A stretch of DNA of 64,000 bases from Blastomonas sp. AAP53. Lineage in GTDB: Bacteria; Pseudomonadota; Alphaproteobacteria; Sphingomonadales; Sphingomonadaceae. Where the stretch lies: contig NZ_ANFZ01000011.1 of the NCBI RefSeq assembly GCF_000331245.1, forward strand, positions 117,984-181,983. Direction: 5' to 3'. The notes under the pieces were generated by a model, which worked only from the letters and a program-made list of their open reading frames with translations, did no database searches and was not told the origin of the DNA. Made by a program: the position numbers and the translations under genes. Shown here piece after piece: positions 27,267 through 37,047 of the stretch (its first letter is position 1; each line of letters begins with the position of its first letter).

Positions 27267-28199
27267 TCAACGCTCGACAATCGCTGCCGCGAGCGCCCGG
27301 CCAGAGGCCCAGGCGCTCTCGATCCGGGGCCCGATGAGCCAGTCACCGCACACCCCGAGTTTCGCCTCTGAATCCCACATCACCGACTGCCCCGCCGCGC
27401 CCGACAGCGCATAGCGCCAGCGATGCGCCTGCACGACAAGCGTTGGCGGCAGTGCCGATCCGATGGCGGTTTCCAGTGCTTCCATCAGCGCCGCGATCAC
27501 CATATCGGCCTCGTCTTCCAGATGCGCCTGCGACCAGGCAGGCGACCCCTGGATCACCCAGCTTTCAGGCCCGCTGCGCCCCGGCTTGGCGCTATTGCGC
27601 GCAGCCCAGCCGATCGCGCCCGTATCCCGCAGGCAGTCTGCACCATGGCCGACAGGCTCGGCAAACGCCGCCATCACCGTCCAGCACGGCTGCGAGAGGG
27701 TGGCTGCTGCACAATCGGCCCAGGTGGGAGCAATGTCCGCCAGCAGCGGCGCGACTTGTTCTGCCGGAACCGCGACCAGCACCGCATCGAAGCTGTCTGC
27801 GCCATCGGCATAAGTCAGCTGCCAGCCTGCGCCGTCATGGGCGATGTGTTCGATCCGGCAATTCCAGCGCACGTCGAGGTCGGCCGCCTGCGCCTTGATG
27901 ATCGCGTTCATGCCGGGGGTGCCGACCCAGGCATTGTCGCCGGCGGCGGGCCAGCGCGCGGCTGCACCCAGCGCCTCCCATCGGGCGACATCCTGCGCGA
28001 ACGCCGGATCGCGGACGTTGAAATACTGCGCGCCATGGTCGAAGAACGCCATGCCCTGCGTGGTCTCCACGCGCCGGGTCGACATGCGCCCGCCGGGCCC
28101 GCGCGCCTTGTCGTACAGCGCGATCGTGTGCCCCGCTGCAGCCAGCGCCCGCGCCGCCGTGAGCCCGGCCAGGCCCGCTCCGATGATACCGATCCTCAT
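27267..28199 (-). CDS. Renalase-like FAD/NAD(P)-dependent oxidoreductase
   Basis: A 310-residue flavoprotein. The N-terminal Rossmann motif IGIIGAGLAGLTAARAL is followed by the FAD ribose-binding acidic segment and RGPGGRMSTRR, and a C-terminal GDWLIGPRIESAWASGRALA closes the FAD site. The amine-oxidase-like/renalase family is the best fit. Substrates of the bacterial members include aberrant dihydropyridine forms of NAD(P)H. It starts with ATG at 28199, 11 bp after the metW stop, so it is probably co-transcribed with metX and metW. Confidence 0.85.
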   Translation of the reverse strand: MRIGIIGAGLAGLTAARALAAAGHTIALYDKARGPGGRMSTRRVETTQGMAFFDHGAQYFNVRDPAFAQDVARWEALGAAARWPAAGDNAWVGTPGMNAIIKAQAADLDVRWNCRIEHIAHDGAGWQLTYADGADSFDAVLVAVPAEQVAPLLADIAPTWADCAAATLSQPCWTVMAAFAEPVGHGADCLRDTGAIGWAARNSAKPGRSGPESWVIQGSPAWSQAHLEDEADMVIAALMEALETAIGSALPPTLVVQAHRWRYALSGAAGQSVMWDSEAKLGVCGDWLIGPRIESAWASGRALAAAIVER

Positions 28200-28210
28200 G
28201 AGTTGGCCTT

Positions 28211-28801
28211 TCAACGCCGCAGCAGGAATACCGCGTGCTCGGCCAGCAGATTGGCGAGGCCACGCGAGGTGGGCTTGCCGCCCGAAAGAAACCATTCGCC
28301 ATCGCAGGTCCAGCCGCGCTGCGCGATCAGGTCTCGGAAATCGTCGATGCTGACATGGTGGATGTTGGGCGTGTTGTACCAGTTTTCAGGCAGCAGCCTG
28401 GTCACCGGCATCCGCCCGCGCGTCAGCAGCGACGCGCGGATGCGCCAATGCGCGAAATTCGGAAAGCTGACAAACGCCTGCCGCCCGATGCGCAACAGCT
28501 CTTCCAGCACCAGATGCGGCGCGCGCGTCGTCTGCAGCGTCTGGCTGAGGATCGCGTAATCGACGCTGTCCGATGGATAATCGGCAAGATCGGTATCGGC
28601 ATCGCCCTGGATGACCGAAAGCCCGCGCGTCACGGCGGCGCTGACATTGCCGGGGTTCAGCTCCAGCCCGCGCGCGCGCACCTGGCGGCCGTCGCGCAAT
28701 GCCGCCATCAACGCACCATCGCCGCAGCCGACATCGAGCACGCGCGCGCCATGCGACACGTTTTCGGCAATGATCTGCAGGTCGGGGCGCAGCGTGGTCA
28801 A
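28211..28801 (-). CDS. metW: Methionine biosynthesis protein MetW
   Basis: A 196-residue SAM-methyltransferase-fold protein that works with MetX in homoserine acylation. It has [17 protein letters not shown] (SAM motif I) and the MetW-specific blocks [40 protein letters not shown] and [19 protein letters not shown] (in part). I chose TTG at 28801, which overlaps the metX stop as TTGA and gives the family N-terminus [10 protein letters not shown]. An ATG at 28855 would add 18 residues of metX-overlapping sequence. Confidence 0.93.
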   Translation of the reverse strand: MTTLRPDLQIIAENVSHGARVLDVGCGDGALMAALRDGRQVRARGLELNPGNVSAAVTRGLSVIQGDADTDLADYPSDSVDYAILSQTLQTTRAPHLVLEELLRIGRQAFVSFPNFAHWRIRASLLTRGRMPVTRLLPENWYNTPNIHHVSIDDFRDLIAQRGWTCDGEWFLSGGKPTSRGLANLLAEHAVFLLRR

Positions 28802-29955
28802 GCGTTCGACCCCGCGCGCAGGAACCCATCGACGATGCGGTTCATCTCGGGGCATTCCAGCAGAAAGGCGTCATGGCCGAACGGCGAGGACAGTTCGACA
28901 AAGCTGACTTCGGCGCCTGCGGCATTGAGCGCATGGACGATCCTGCGGGATTCTGCCGTAGGATACAGCCAGTCGGTATCGAAGCTGATCAGGCAGAAAC
29001 GCGTCTTCGTGCCCATGAACGCGTTGGCCAGCACGCCGTCATACGGTTGCGCCAGGTCGAAATAGTCCATCGCGCGGGTGATATACAGATAGCTGTTGGC
29101 ATCGAACCGGTCGACGAAGCTGATCCCCTGGTGACGCAGATAGCTCTGAATCTGGAAGTCGGCATCGAAGCCGAAGCTGCTGCCGTCACAGTCTGCCCCG
29201 CTCTTGTCCTGCAGGCGGCGTCCGAATTTCTCGGTCAGCCCTGCTTCGGACAGATAGGTGATGTGCGCGGCCATGCGCGCGACGGCCAGGCCCGATGCGG
29301 GAACCTCGCCATCGGCGTAATACGCCCCCTTGCGCCAGCGCGGATCGGCCATGATCGCCTGGCGTCCGACCTCGTGAAACGCGATGTTCTGCGCCGAATG
29401 CCGCGCGGTCGAGGCGATGATCAGCGCGGCGCGCACCCGGTCGGGATACAGCACCGGCCAGCTCAGCGCCTGCATGCCGCCCATCGACCCGCCGATGACC
29501 GCCGCCAGCGTGCCGATGCCCAGATAATCGAGCAGAAGTGCCTGTGCGCGCACCATGTCGGCGATCGACAGCACCGGAAAGTCCATGCCCCAGGCCTCGC
29601 CTGTGGCAGGGTTGATCGTCGCCGGACCCGAAGAGCCCATGCAGCTGCCGATCACATTGGCGCAGATGATGAAGTCGCGGTCCGGATCGACCGGCTTGCC
29701 CTGGCCCACCAGCCGCTGCCACCAGCCCGGCTTGCCGGTGATCGGGTGGGTGGAGGCGACATACTGGTCGCCGGTCAGCGCATGGCAGATCAGCACCGCG
29801 TTGCTCTTGTCGGCGTTCAGGCTGCCATAGGTCTCGTACGCGATCTGCACCGGAGCGAGCGCCGCGCCGCAATCGAGCGGCAATGGCCCGAGCAGCGTGA
29901 TCCTGCGGTCCAGCCCGAAGCGTTCATCAGAGTGAGGGGCGATTGCGCTGGCCAT
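28798..29955 (-). CDS. metX: Homoserine O-acyltransferase MetX
   Basis: Alpha/beta-hydrolase of 385 residues that acylates homoserine (acetyl or succinyl donor) in methionine synthesis. Visible features are the [20 protein letters not shown] region (in part), the nucleophile elbow [10 protein letters not shown] with catalytic Ser, the Asp in FDTDWLYPT and the His in SPFGHDAFL. MetX proteins of this fold can use either acyl-CoA, so the donor is not assigned. The ATG at 29955 follows the VOC gene by 59 bp. metW overlaps the 3' end. I find no SAM-II riboswitch in the short leader. Confidence 0.95.
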   Translation of the reverse strand: MASAIAPHSDERFGLDRRITLLGPLPLDCGAALAPVQIAYETYGSLNADKSNAVLICHALTGDQYVASTHPITGKPGWWQRLVGQGKPVDPDRDFIICANVIGSCMGSSGPATINPATGEAWGMDFPVLSIADMVRAQALLLDYLGIGTLAAVIGGSMGGMQALSWPVLYPDRVRAALIIASTARHSAQNIAFHEVGRQAIMADPRWRKGAYYADGEVPASGLAVARMAAHITYLSEAGLTEKFGRRLQDKSGADCDGSSFGFDADFQIQSYLRHQGISFVDRFDANSYLYITRAMDYFDLAQPYDGVLANAFMGTKTRFCLISFDTDWLYPTAESRRIVHALNAAGAEVSFVELSSPFGHDAFLLECPEMNRIVDGFLRAGSNA

Positions 29956-30014
29956 GGGCGGTCGGATTGGCGGCAAGCCGTGCGGCTGTCAATGGGGGCA
30001 CGATTTGCGCGCCG

Positions 30015-30413
30015 TCACCCTGCGAAGAAATTGAGCTCCAGCAGTACGCCATCGGGGTCCAGCGTGAAGATCTGCCTGAGGCCATTCGCTTTGATGTCGC
30101 TGGCCGAATAGTCCGCACCGCGCGCCTTGAGCTTGGCCTCCATGGCCTCGAAGCCCTGGCAGCGGAATGCGACATGATGGATCGCCCCGGTGGGGCCGGG
30201 CGATACATCGCGGTCGAACCGGCGCGGGCAATCGACACTGTTGATATGGATCACCGCCTGACCATTGCGGTCGAACGCCCATCGCGCGTTCTGCGGCGTC
30301 AGCGGCGGCGGCGCATCGCGAATGTCGAGGTCGAGTAGCTCGGCATAAAACGCGGCGGTGGCGGCCAGATCCTGCGCGATGATGTTGACATGATCGAGCC
30401 GCTCCACCGTCAC
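30015..30413 (-). CDS. VOC (glyoxalase/bleomycin-resistance fold) protein
   Basis: A 132-residue single VOC domain. The N-terminal RLDHVNIIAQDLAATAAFYAE (in part) and the metal-ligand positions in HHVAFRC and the C-terminal DPDGVLLELNFF show the paired beta-alpha-beta-beta-beta modules. The substrate is unknown. The start is GTG at 30413, with a second in-frame GTG six bases later. It lies 7 bp after the hemF stop and 59 bp before metX, so it belongs to the same leftward operon. Confidence 0.85.
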   Translation of the reverse strand: MTVERLDHVNIIAQDLAATAAFYAELLDLDIRDAPPPLTPQNARWAFDRNGQAVIHINSVDCPRRFDRDVSPGPTGAIHHVAFRCQGFEAMEAKLKARGADYSASDIKANGLRQIFTLDPDGVLLELNFFAG

Positions 30414-30420
30414 CGGGCGA

Positions 30421-31278
30421 TTACTCCCACACCGCTTCGGGCGGCAGGCTCATCAGGATGGCGTCGATATTGCCGCCGGTCTTGAGGCCGAACAAGGTGC
30501 CGCGATCGTGGATCAGGTTGAATTCGGCATAGCGGCCGCGCCACACCAGCTGCTGGTGCTTTTCTTGCGGAGTGAACTCCTGGCCCATCCGCCGCCGCAC
30601 CAGCGCGGGGAAAATGTCCAGAAACGCGCGGCCGACGTCCTGCGTAAAAGCGAAATTCGCATCGAATGTCGCCTGATCGGTGCACTCGAGATGATCGTAG
30701 AAAATGCCGCCAACGCCGCGATGCACGCCGCGATGCGGGATATAGAAATACTCGTCGGCCCATTTCTTGAACCTGGCGTGATAGTCCGGATTATGCGCAT
30801 CGCATGCCGCCTGCATCCGGGCATGAAAATCGTCCGTATCTTGATCGTAAGGCAGCGGCGGGTTGAGATCGGCTCCCCCGCCGAACCATGCCTTGGTGGT
30901 CACTAGAAAACGGGTGTTCATATGCACCGCAGGAACGTGCGGATTGGCCATATGTGCGACCAGGCTTATTCCGGTTGCAAAGAAGCGCGGGTCTTCCCCT
31001 GCGCCATTGATCGATTTGGCGAACTCCTCGCTGAATCGACCCTCGACGGTCGACACGTTGACGCCCGCCTTTTCGAACACCTTGCCCTTGATCAGCCCGC
31101 GAACGCCGCCGCCGCCATGCGATCCATCGGCTTCGGTCCGTTCCCAGGGGCTGTATTCGAAGCTCGCATCGCTGCCCGCTTCGCGCTCGATTGCGGTGAA
31201 TTCGGCGCAGATCGCATCGCGCAGGCTTTCGAACCAGGCCCTTGCGGCAGGCTTCTGTTCACTCCAATCGGTCATCAT
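30421..31278 (-). CDS. hemF: Oxygen-dependent coproporphyrinogen-III oxidase
   Basis: Converts coproporphyrinogen III to protoporphyrinogen IX in heme synthesis using O2. At 285 residues it has family blocks GGGGVRGLIKGKVFEKAGVN (in part), FFATGISLVAHMANPHVPAVHMN, WFGGGADLNPP and the C-terminal EFNLIHDRGTLFGLKTGG. The ATG ATG at 31278 and 31275 follows AAGGGGAG. It sits downstream of trmL and upstream of the VOC gene. The divergent bc1 genes, which need heme, lie next to trmL. Confidence 0.96.
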   Translation of the reverse strand: MMTDWSEQKPAARAWFESLRDAICAEFTAIEREAGSDASFEYSPWERTEADGSHGGGGVRGLIKGKVFEKAGVNVSTVEGRFSEEFAKSINGAGEDPRFFATGISLVAHMANPHVPAVHMNTRFLVTTKAWFGGGADLNPPLPYDQDTDDFHARMQAACDAHNPDYHARFKKWADEYFYIPHRGVHRGVGGIFYDHLECTDQATFDANFAFTQDVGRAFLDIFPALVRRRMGQEFTPQEKHQQLVWRGRYAEFNLIHDRGTLFGLKTGGNIDAILMSLPPEAVWE

Positions 31279-31302
31279 GCTCCCCTTGTAGGTGGCAGGC
31301 CT

Positions 31303-31764
31303 TCAAGCCTCGCCCAGATATCGTGTCTGCCGCAGCGCCTCGCCAAGCGCAATCCCGGTGGCGACCGATATGTTCAGCGATCGAACGCCAGGCGCCATCG
31401 GAATGGTCGTCAAAAGGTCGCAGGCATCGCGCACATGCGCCGGAACGCCGGCACTTTCCGACCCCATCAGCAAAATGTCATTATCGGCAAAAGCGGTGCG
31501 ATAGACGCTCTCGGTCGCCTTGGAGCTCATCAGCACCAGCCGCGCGCCCTGTTCCTGTACGAACGCCTGAAACGCCGCCCAGTCGGCATGGCGCCGCATT
31601 TCGGCGAGCGCACCATAATCCATCGCGGCACGTTTGAGGCGCTTGTCGTCAAAAACGAAGCCGCACGGTTCGATGATCTCCACCGGAACCGCCATGCAGG
31701 CGGCAAGGCGCAGGATCGCGCCGACGTTTCCGGCAATTTCGGGCTGATAAAGGGCAATACGCAT
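31303..31764 (-). CDS. trmL: tRNA (cytidine/uridine-34-2'-O)-methyltransferase TrmL
   Basis: A 153-residue SPOUT methyltransferase that modifies the wobble base of tRNA-Leu. It has the minimal TrmL layout: start RIALYQPEIAGNVGAILRLA, then LLMGSESAGVP and the trefoil-knot SAM site IPMAPGVRSLNISVATGIAL. The ATG at 31764 is the family start. hemF follows 24 bp downstream and petA is divergent. Confidence 0.94.
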   Translation of the reverse strand: MRIALYQPEIAGNVGAILRLAACMAVPVEIIEPCGFVFDDKRLKRAAMDYGALAEMRRHADWAAFQAFVQEQGARLVLMSSKATESVYRTAFADNDILLMGSESAGVPAHVRDACDLLTTIPMAPGVRSLNISVATGIALGEALRQTRYLGEA

Positions 31765-31883
31765 GGCGCTGCTTTAGCGCGCCGTACGGTCAAGTCACCC
31801 GGGCAATGGCATGGACAGGCAATTTTGCCGGAGGCCTGCGCGGCCATTCGAAAAAACTATGCTGCGACGCGCCAATTTCGTTG

Positions 31884-31912
31884 TTGGCAAAATGACGGTT
31901 TTGCGTCTATCA
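31884..31912 (+). promoter_or_regulatory. Candidate sigma-70 promoter of petABC
   Basis: TTGGCA (31884-31889) and CTATCA (31907-31912) are separated by 17 bases, about 105 bp before the petA ATG. The -35 box is good and the -10 box moderate. It is the best promoter-like pair in the 252-bp region between divergent trmL and petA. Confidence 0.4.
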
Positions 31913-32017
31913 GGCGCGCAATCATGCGGACGGGCCAGGGGCAAAGCCGTGCCATGCCGCTTCCAAAATCTAAAATAAGCTTTTATTTTTCAATAGCTTG
32001 AGGGTCAGGTTAGCGAC

Positions 32018-32590
32018 ATGGCAGAACAAGTCACGATGAATCAGGATGGCACTGCAGCGATCGAATCCGATGGCGTGCGTCGCCGCGATTTCATCAACAT
32101 CGCCGCAGTCAGCTTCGCGGGCGTGGGCGGCGCCACGGTACTCATCCCGCTCATCACGCAGATGGCGCCCAGCAAGGACGTTCTGGCGCAGGCCTCGACC
32201 GAAGTCGATGTGTCGGCGGTTGAACCGGGCCAGGCGATCAAGACCGTATGGCGCAAACAGCCGATGTTCATCCGCAACCTGACGCCGGCGGAAATCGACG
32301 CTGCCAACAAGGTGGACGTGGGCTCGCTGCGCGATCCGCAGACGCTGGCTGAACGTACGCTGGAAGGCAAGACCAACTGGCTGGTTACCCTGGGCGTCTG
32401 CACCCATCTGGGCTGCGTGCCCCTGGGTGCGGCACAGGGCGAAGTGAAAGGCGAATTCGGGGGCTATTTCTGCCCCTGCCACGGTTCGCATTACGATACC
32501 GCTGCACGGATCCGCAAAGGTCCGGCCCCGACCAACCTTGTCGTGCCGGAATATGAATTCCTGTCAGACACTGTCATCAAGATCGGTTGA
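32018..32590 (+). CDS. petA: Ubiquinol-cytochrome c reductase iron-sulfur (Rieske) subunit
   Basis: A 190-residue Rieske protein of the bc1 complex that takes the first electron from ubiquinol. It has an N-terminal RRRDFINIAAVS twin-arginine-like motif and one membrane anchor. The two cluster motifs are CTHLGC and CPCHGS, each giving one Cys and one His ligand plus a disulfide Cys. The ATG at 32018 is followed 12 bp after its stop by petB. The order petA-petB-petC is canonical. Confidence 0.97.
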   Translation: MAEQVTMNQDGTAAIESDGVRRRDFINIAAVSFAGVGGATVLIPLITQMAPSKDVLAQASTEVDVSAVEPGQAIKTVWRKQPMFIRNLTPAEIDAANKVDVGSLRDPQTLAERTLEGKTNWLVTLGVCTHLGCVPLGAAQGEVKGEFGGYFCPCHGSHYDTAARIRKGPAPTNLVVPEYEFLSDTVIKIG

Positions 32591-32602
32591 GGAGCATAGA
32601 AT

Positions 32603-33898
32603 ATGAGCTTTTCCTGGGCCAAGCATTACGAACCGAAGTCCGATCTGACCAAATGGCTGGATCAACGCCTGCCGCTGCCGCGGCTGGTCTACGGGGCTAT
32701 CGGCGGCGGTTATCCCGTACCGCGCAACCTGAACTATTTCTGGAACTTCGGCGTTCTCGCCGGGGTCGCGCTGGTCATGCAGATCGTGACCGGCATCATC
32801 ATGGCGATGCACTATGCGCCCAACGCATTGGTCGCCTTTGATTCGACCGAACATATCATGCGCGATGTGAACTGGGGCTGGATGCTGCGCTATGCGCATG
32901 CCAATGGCGCCAGCTTCTTCTTCATCGTCGTCTATATCCACATCTTCCGAGGGCTGTATTTCAGCTCGTACAAGGCGCCGCGCGAAATGATCTGGCTGCT
33001 CGGCCTGGTCATCTTCCTGCTGATGATGGCAACCGCCTTCATGGGCTATGTGCTTCCCTGGGGCCAGATGAGCTTCTGGGGTGCCAAGGTGATCACCGGC
33101 CTGTTCGGCGCCATTCCCCTGGTCGGCGAGCCGATCCAGACTTGGCTGCTGGGCGGATTTGCGCCGGACAACGCCGCGCTGAACCGCTTCTTCTCGCTCC
33201 ACTATCTGCTGCCGTTCGTGACTGCCGGTGTCATCATCCTGCACATCTGGGCGCTGCACATCCCCGGCTCGTCGAACCCGACCGGCGTGGAAGTGAAGTC
33301 GGAATCGGACACCGTGCCGTTCCACCCCTATTACACCGCCAAGGACGGCTTCGGCCTGGGCGTGTTCCTGATCCTGTTCTGCTCGGTGCTGTTCTTCGCG
33401 CCGAACTTCCTGGGCCATGCGGACAACTACATCCCCGCCAACCCGCTCTCGACGCCCGCACACATCGTTCCCGAATGGTACTTCTGGCCGTTCTACGCGA
33501 TCCTGCGCGCCTTCACCTTCGACTTCTTCATCGTGCCTGCCAAGCTGCTGGGCGTGCTGGCGATGTTCGCTTCGATCCTGCTGCTGTTCTTCCTGCCCTG
33601 GCTGGACCGTTCACCGGTGCGTTCGGGCAACTATCGTCCGCTGTTCAAGATCTTCTTCGGCATTCTGGTCGCAGACGTTCTGCTGCTCGGCTATCTGGGC
33701 GGTGCACCGGCTGAAGAACCCTATGTGATGCTCAGCCAGCTGGGTTCGGCTTATTATTTCGCCCACTTCCTGATCATCCTGCCGATCATCTCGAAGATCG
33801 AAAAGCCCAAGCCGCTGCCTTACTCGATCACCGAAAGCGTGCTCGGCAAGGACAGCTCCGGCATGGCAGGCGGCCCCGTGCTGCAGCCCGCCGAGTAA
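32603..33898 (+). CDS. petB: Cytochrome b subunit of the bc1 complex
   Basis: A 431-residue, eight-helix membrane protein with two b hemes and the Qo and Qi quinone sites. The heme-ligand His residues lie in the second and fourth helices ([10 protein letters not shown] and [18 protein letters not shown]). The Qo-site motif appears as [19 protein letters not shown] precedes the ATG at 32603. The full-length (not split b6/IV) form is typical of Proteobacteria. Confidence 0.97.
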   Translation: MSFSWAKHYEPKSDLTKWLDQRLPLPRLVYGAIGGGYPVPRNLNYFWNFGVLAGVALVMQIVTGIIMAMHYAPNALVAFDSTEHIMRDVNWGWMLRYAHANGASFFFIVVYIHIFRGLYFSSYKAPREMIWLLGLVIFLLMMATAFMGYVLPWGQMSFWGAKVITGLFGAIPLVGEPIQTWLLGGFAPDNAALNRFFSLHYLLPFVTAGVIILHIWALHIPGSSNPTGVEVKSESDTVPFHPYYTAKDGFGLGVFLILFCSVLFFAPNFLGHADNYIPANPLSTPAHIVPEWYFWPFYAILRAFTFDFFIVPAKLLGVLAMFASILLLFFLPWLDRSPVRSGNYRPLFKIFFGILVADVLLLGYLGGAPAEEPYVMLSQLGSAYYFAHFLIILPIISKIEKPKPLPYSITESVLGKDSSGMAGGPVLQPAE

Positions 33899-33928
33899 CG
33901 CCAGAACCCATAAGGAAAGTCATTCGAC

Positions 33929-34771
33929 ATGATTCGCATTGGTGCATTTTTGGTGGGGCTGTTCTTCAGCGGCTGGCTCATCGTTTCGTTTGGCGTAGGC
34001 GCAGTCGCCTATGTCAGCGAGCCGCCGCAGGAAACGGCGGAGCACGCCTTCCACCTCGAACCCAAGAAACTGTCGCTCGCCAGCGATGGCCCGATGGGCA
34101 AGTTCGACCGCCAGCAGCTGCAGCGTGGCTTCCAGGTGTACAAGGAAGTGTGCTCGGCCTGCCACTCGATGCGGCTGGTCTCGTTCCGCAACCTGGCGGA
34201 ACTGGGCTATACCGAAGACGAAGTGAAGGCGATTGCTGCCAACTGGCCCGCGCAGACCCCGTCGATCGATCCGGCTACCGGAGAGGCGACGACGCGCAAG
34301 CCGCTGCCCGCCGACTACATCCCTTCGCCGCATGCCAACGAAACCGCAGCGCGCGCAGCCAACAACAACGCCCTGCCGCCTGATCTTTCGCTGATCACCA
34401 AGGCGCGTCATGGCGGTGCACCCTATGTGTACTCGCTGCTGACCGGCTATCAGGAACCGCCGGCAGAACTCGCCAAGCGCTTCCCCGATGCGATGCCGGG
34501 ACCGGGCCTCAACTATAACCCGTACTTCGCGAACCTGAACATCGCGATGGCAAACCCCTTGGGCAGCGATGGCATCGTTACCTATTCGGATGGCACCAAC
34601 GCCACCACCGACCAGATGGCCAAGGACGTTTCGGCGTTTCTGGTGTGGACCGCAGAGCCCACGCTGGAAAAGCGCCACCAGACCGGCTGGGCCGTGCTGA
34701 TCTTCCTGATCATCGCAACGGGCCTGGGCTATATGGCCTATCGCAACGTCTGGGCGGGCGTGAAGCACTAA
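33929..34771 (+). CDS. petC: Cytochrome c1 subunit of the bc1 complex
   Basis: A 280-residue protein. An N-terminal signal/anchor (FLVGLFFSGWLIVSFGVG) precedes the heme-c motif CSACH (in VCSACHSMRLV). The distal Met ligand is probably in the DAMPGPGLNYNPYF region. A C-terminal membrane anchor (AVLIFLIIATGLGYMAYR) completes the c1 topology. The ATG at 33929 follows AAGGAAAG. A strong hairpin terminator follows at 34802-34833. Confidence 0.96.
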   Translation: MIRIGAFLVGLFFSGWLIVSFGVGAVAYVSEPPQETAEHAFHLEPKKLSLASDGPMGKFDRQQLQRGFQVYKEVCSACHSMRLVSFRNLAELGYTEDEVKAIAANWPAQTPSIDPATGEATTRKPLPADYIPSPHANETAARAANNNALPPDLSLITKARHGGAPYVYSLLTGYQEPPAELAKRFPDAMPGPGLNYNPYFANLNIAMANPLGSDGIVTYSDGTNATTDQMAKDVSAFLVWTAEPTLEKRHQTGWAVLIFLIIATGLGYMAYRNVWAGVKH

Positions 34772-34801
34772 GCTTCCAGCCTCTCAGGACCTGACACACG
34801 A

Positions 34802-34833
34802 TCCGGCCCGGAAGTGCGAACTTCCGGGCCGGA
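34802..34833 (+). terminator. 14-bp hairpin terminator after petC
   Basis: TCCGGCCCGGAAGT (34802-34815) pairs perfectly with ACTTCCGGGCCGGA (34820-34833) around GCGA, 30 bp after the petC stop. The trailing T-run is short, so strength rests on the very stable GC-rich stem. It may also serve the convergent gene ending at 34897. Confidence 0.75.
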
Positions 34834-34896
34834 ATGCGTTTGGGGGTCGCAGGCCTGATCACGCCTGGCTGGCGCGAGGTTCGTGCAGGACCGCCG

Positions 34897-35868
34897 TCAT
34901 TGCTGCACGGTCAGGCCCGGCACGAGCGGCACCGGTCCTGCAGGCACGACGCCGGTCGGGTTGATGTGCCGGTGGCTTTCATAATAATGACGCCGGATGT
35001 GTTCGAAATTCACCGTTTCGGACAGATCGTCCAGCGCATAGAGCCGCCGGGTGAAGGCGGAGAGGTTGGGATAATCGGCGATCCGGCGGATGTTGCATTT
35101 GAAATGCCCGTGATAGACCGGATCGAAGCGAATAAGGGTCGTCCAGAGCCGGATATCGGCTTCGGTGAGCTGATCGCCCACCAGCCAGTCGTGACCCACC
35201 AACCGCTCTTCCAGTTCATCCAGCATGGCGAACAGCGGAACCACCGCTTCGTCATACGCCTCTTGCGACGTGCCAAACCCGGCCCTGTATACGCCGTTGT
35301 TGACGGCATCGTAGACCCGGTCGTTCAGAGCATCGATCTCCCTGCGAAACGCTGCGGGATACAGATCGAGTTCCTTGGCGCCGCAGTCATCGAACGAACT
35401 GCCCAGCATGCGCAGGATATCGGCACTTTCGTTGTTCACGATTGTGCCGGTCTTGGTATCCCACAGCACCGGTACGGTGACATGGCCGGAATAGTCGGGC
35501 TTGGCCACAGTATAGACCTGATGCAGATTGTCTGCGCCGCACAGCGGATCGGGCGTGACGCACTCGCCTTCCCGGAACGACCAGCCTCCCTCCCGCATCA
35601 GCCAGTGGACCACCACCAGTTCGATCGCGCCGGTCAGACCTTTCAGATGTCGCGCAATATTGGCGCGGTGTGCCCAAGGACAGGCCAGGCTGATGTAAAG
35701 CCGATACCGGCCGGGTTCTGCTGCAAAACCGCCGTCGCCGGTAGGTCCCGGCGCACCATCGGGCGTTACCCAATTGCGAAAGGCGCTCTCGTCGCGCTCG
35801 AACGCGCCGCTCTCGTCGTCGTTATAATCCCATCCGTCATGCCATTTGCCGTCTTTCAGAAAACCCAT
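34897..35868 (-). CDS. Glutathionyl-hydroquinone reductase (YqjG/Xi-class GST)
   Basis: A 323-residue Xi-class glutathione transferase that reduces glutathionyl-hydroquinones. The catalytic Cys is in SLACPWAHRANIAR, the signature CPWAHR motif. VPVLWDTKTGTIVNNESADI is the GSH-binding part, and the C-terminal block contains RFDPVYHGHFKCNIRRI, with the conserved Tyr residues. The ATG at 35868 has AGGAG nine bases upstream, which rejects the longer frame up to 36375. It acts in the cytoplasm in quinone detoxification. Confidence 0.94.
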   Translation of the reverse strand: MGFLKDGKWHDGWDYNDDESGAFERDESAFRNWVTPDGAPGPTGDGGFAAEPGRYRLYISLACPWAHRANIARHLKGLTGAIELVVVHWLMREGGWSFREGECVTPDPLCGADNLHQVYTVAKPDYSGHVTVPVLWDTKTGTIVNNESADILRMLGSSFDDCGAKELDLYPAAFRREIDALNDRVYDAVNNGVYRAGFGTSQEAYDEAVVPLFAMLDELEERLVGHDWLVGDQLTEADIRLWTTLIRFDPVYHGHFKCNIRRIADYPNLSAFTRRLYALDDLSETVNFEHIRRHYYESHRHINPTGVVPAGPVPLVPGLTVQQ

Positions 35869-36094
35869 GGTCGCGTGCTCCTTTCGCATTGTGTATCCAC
35901 ACAGAGCGAAGCGCACGCGTTTGCGTTCCCGCCCGGGCGCGGCTTTCGCGCTGTGCCGGGCGGCGAACAGAACGGACATGGCTGACTTCAGCCCCGCAGG
36001 AGCTTGCGCCTGCGGAGCAGGCAGACGCGCGGTAGCCCATTGCCCCTCGGTCCGCATCATTGCAAGGCGTTGGCGTGCAGTGTATGCCCGGCAG

Positions 36095-36984
36095 ATGAGT
36101 TGGTCTAACCGTGTCCGCCTCGCGCCCATCATTCTTGCGGCCGGACTTGCCACGTCTGCAGATGCCTCCAGCATCGAAGTTTCTGCAGGCCACACGTTTC
36201 TGATCACGAAGCGATACGAGACGCGCCAGCAGTCCAGCAATGGCAATAGTGGCAGCTCGAACGGAACCGACAGGATAGTCGAAAAAGTGATCGCGGTGCG
36301 CGATGATGGCATCGAGCTTGAATATGATCTGCCAAACGATGCGGACGCCGGAGCTCGCGCACGTGAGTGGACCATGCCGGCAAGAGTCTTCTTGGCAAGC
36401 AGGGCGGAATGCGCCTGATCAACGGTAGCGAGTTGAATGCTCGGCTAGATCGTTGGCTGACCTCGGCCAACTGGGACCGGACGGTTTGCGGGCGTTGGAT
36501 ATTCACATGGAATGCGTTCAAGATCGAATGCGATCCCGAAACTGTGCTCAAGACGATCGATTCCTATGAACTCAGATCAATCGAAGCGATTGAAGGCGCG
36601 GAACTCCACGATTCCGCCGCTTCCGCCCCAGCACGCCTTGAACGCAAGACATCGGGCGCTGGCAACCAGATGTTTGAGGCTCGGCTGGTCATCGACCCAG
36701 TCAAATTTCATCGCGCCGAGGCGGAATCAGAGGTGGTTGCTGGCGAAATCACCGGCCACCCCATCCCCTTCGACGAGGCACTGGCCAAGAGCTCCAAAGA
36801 CAAGGTGGAAGGGACAATCCGCGTCGTGCTAAATACGAACGCTGCTGGCGAGGTGATTGAAAAAGCCCGCACAACCAAGGTCAAGATCACGCATCACGAC
36901 GGAACTACACAAGTCCGAGAGGCCGTTGAAACCGTTCAACGCACCAGAGTCACCGGCGCAGCAAGTTCAAGCGATACCGTCTAA
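36095..36984 (+). pseudogene. Exported protein of unknown function, split by a probable frameshift
   Basis: Frame A (36095-36418) starts with a signal peptide (MSWSNRVRLAPIILAAGLA) and runs through LEYDLPNDADAGARAREW to a TGA. Frame B then continues in another phase from about 36405 to 36984 with MRLINGSELNARLDRWL and CGRWIFTWNAFKIECDPETV. Sphingomonad proteins that I recall have these segments joined in one chain, so a single-base indel near 36385-36415 is likely. Alternatively frame B is a separate gene from ATG 36409, overlapping the TGA. The two halves share composition and context. The function is unknown. Confidence 0.6.
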
Positions 36985-37047
36985 CCCAGACGACTCTGGC
37001 GCCCCGGTAGAGGTAGCTGGCTGGGGACCAGGAAGTCCCCCTAAGAT

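Noticed and set aside
29956..30014. SAM-II type riboswitch in the metX leader
   Set aside because: The leader is 59 bp and lacks the SAM-II pseudoknot consensus.
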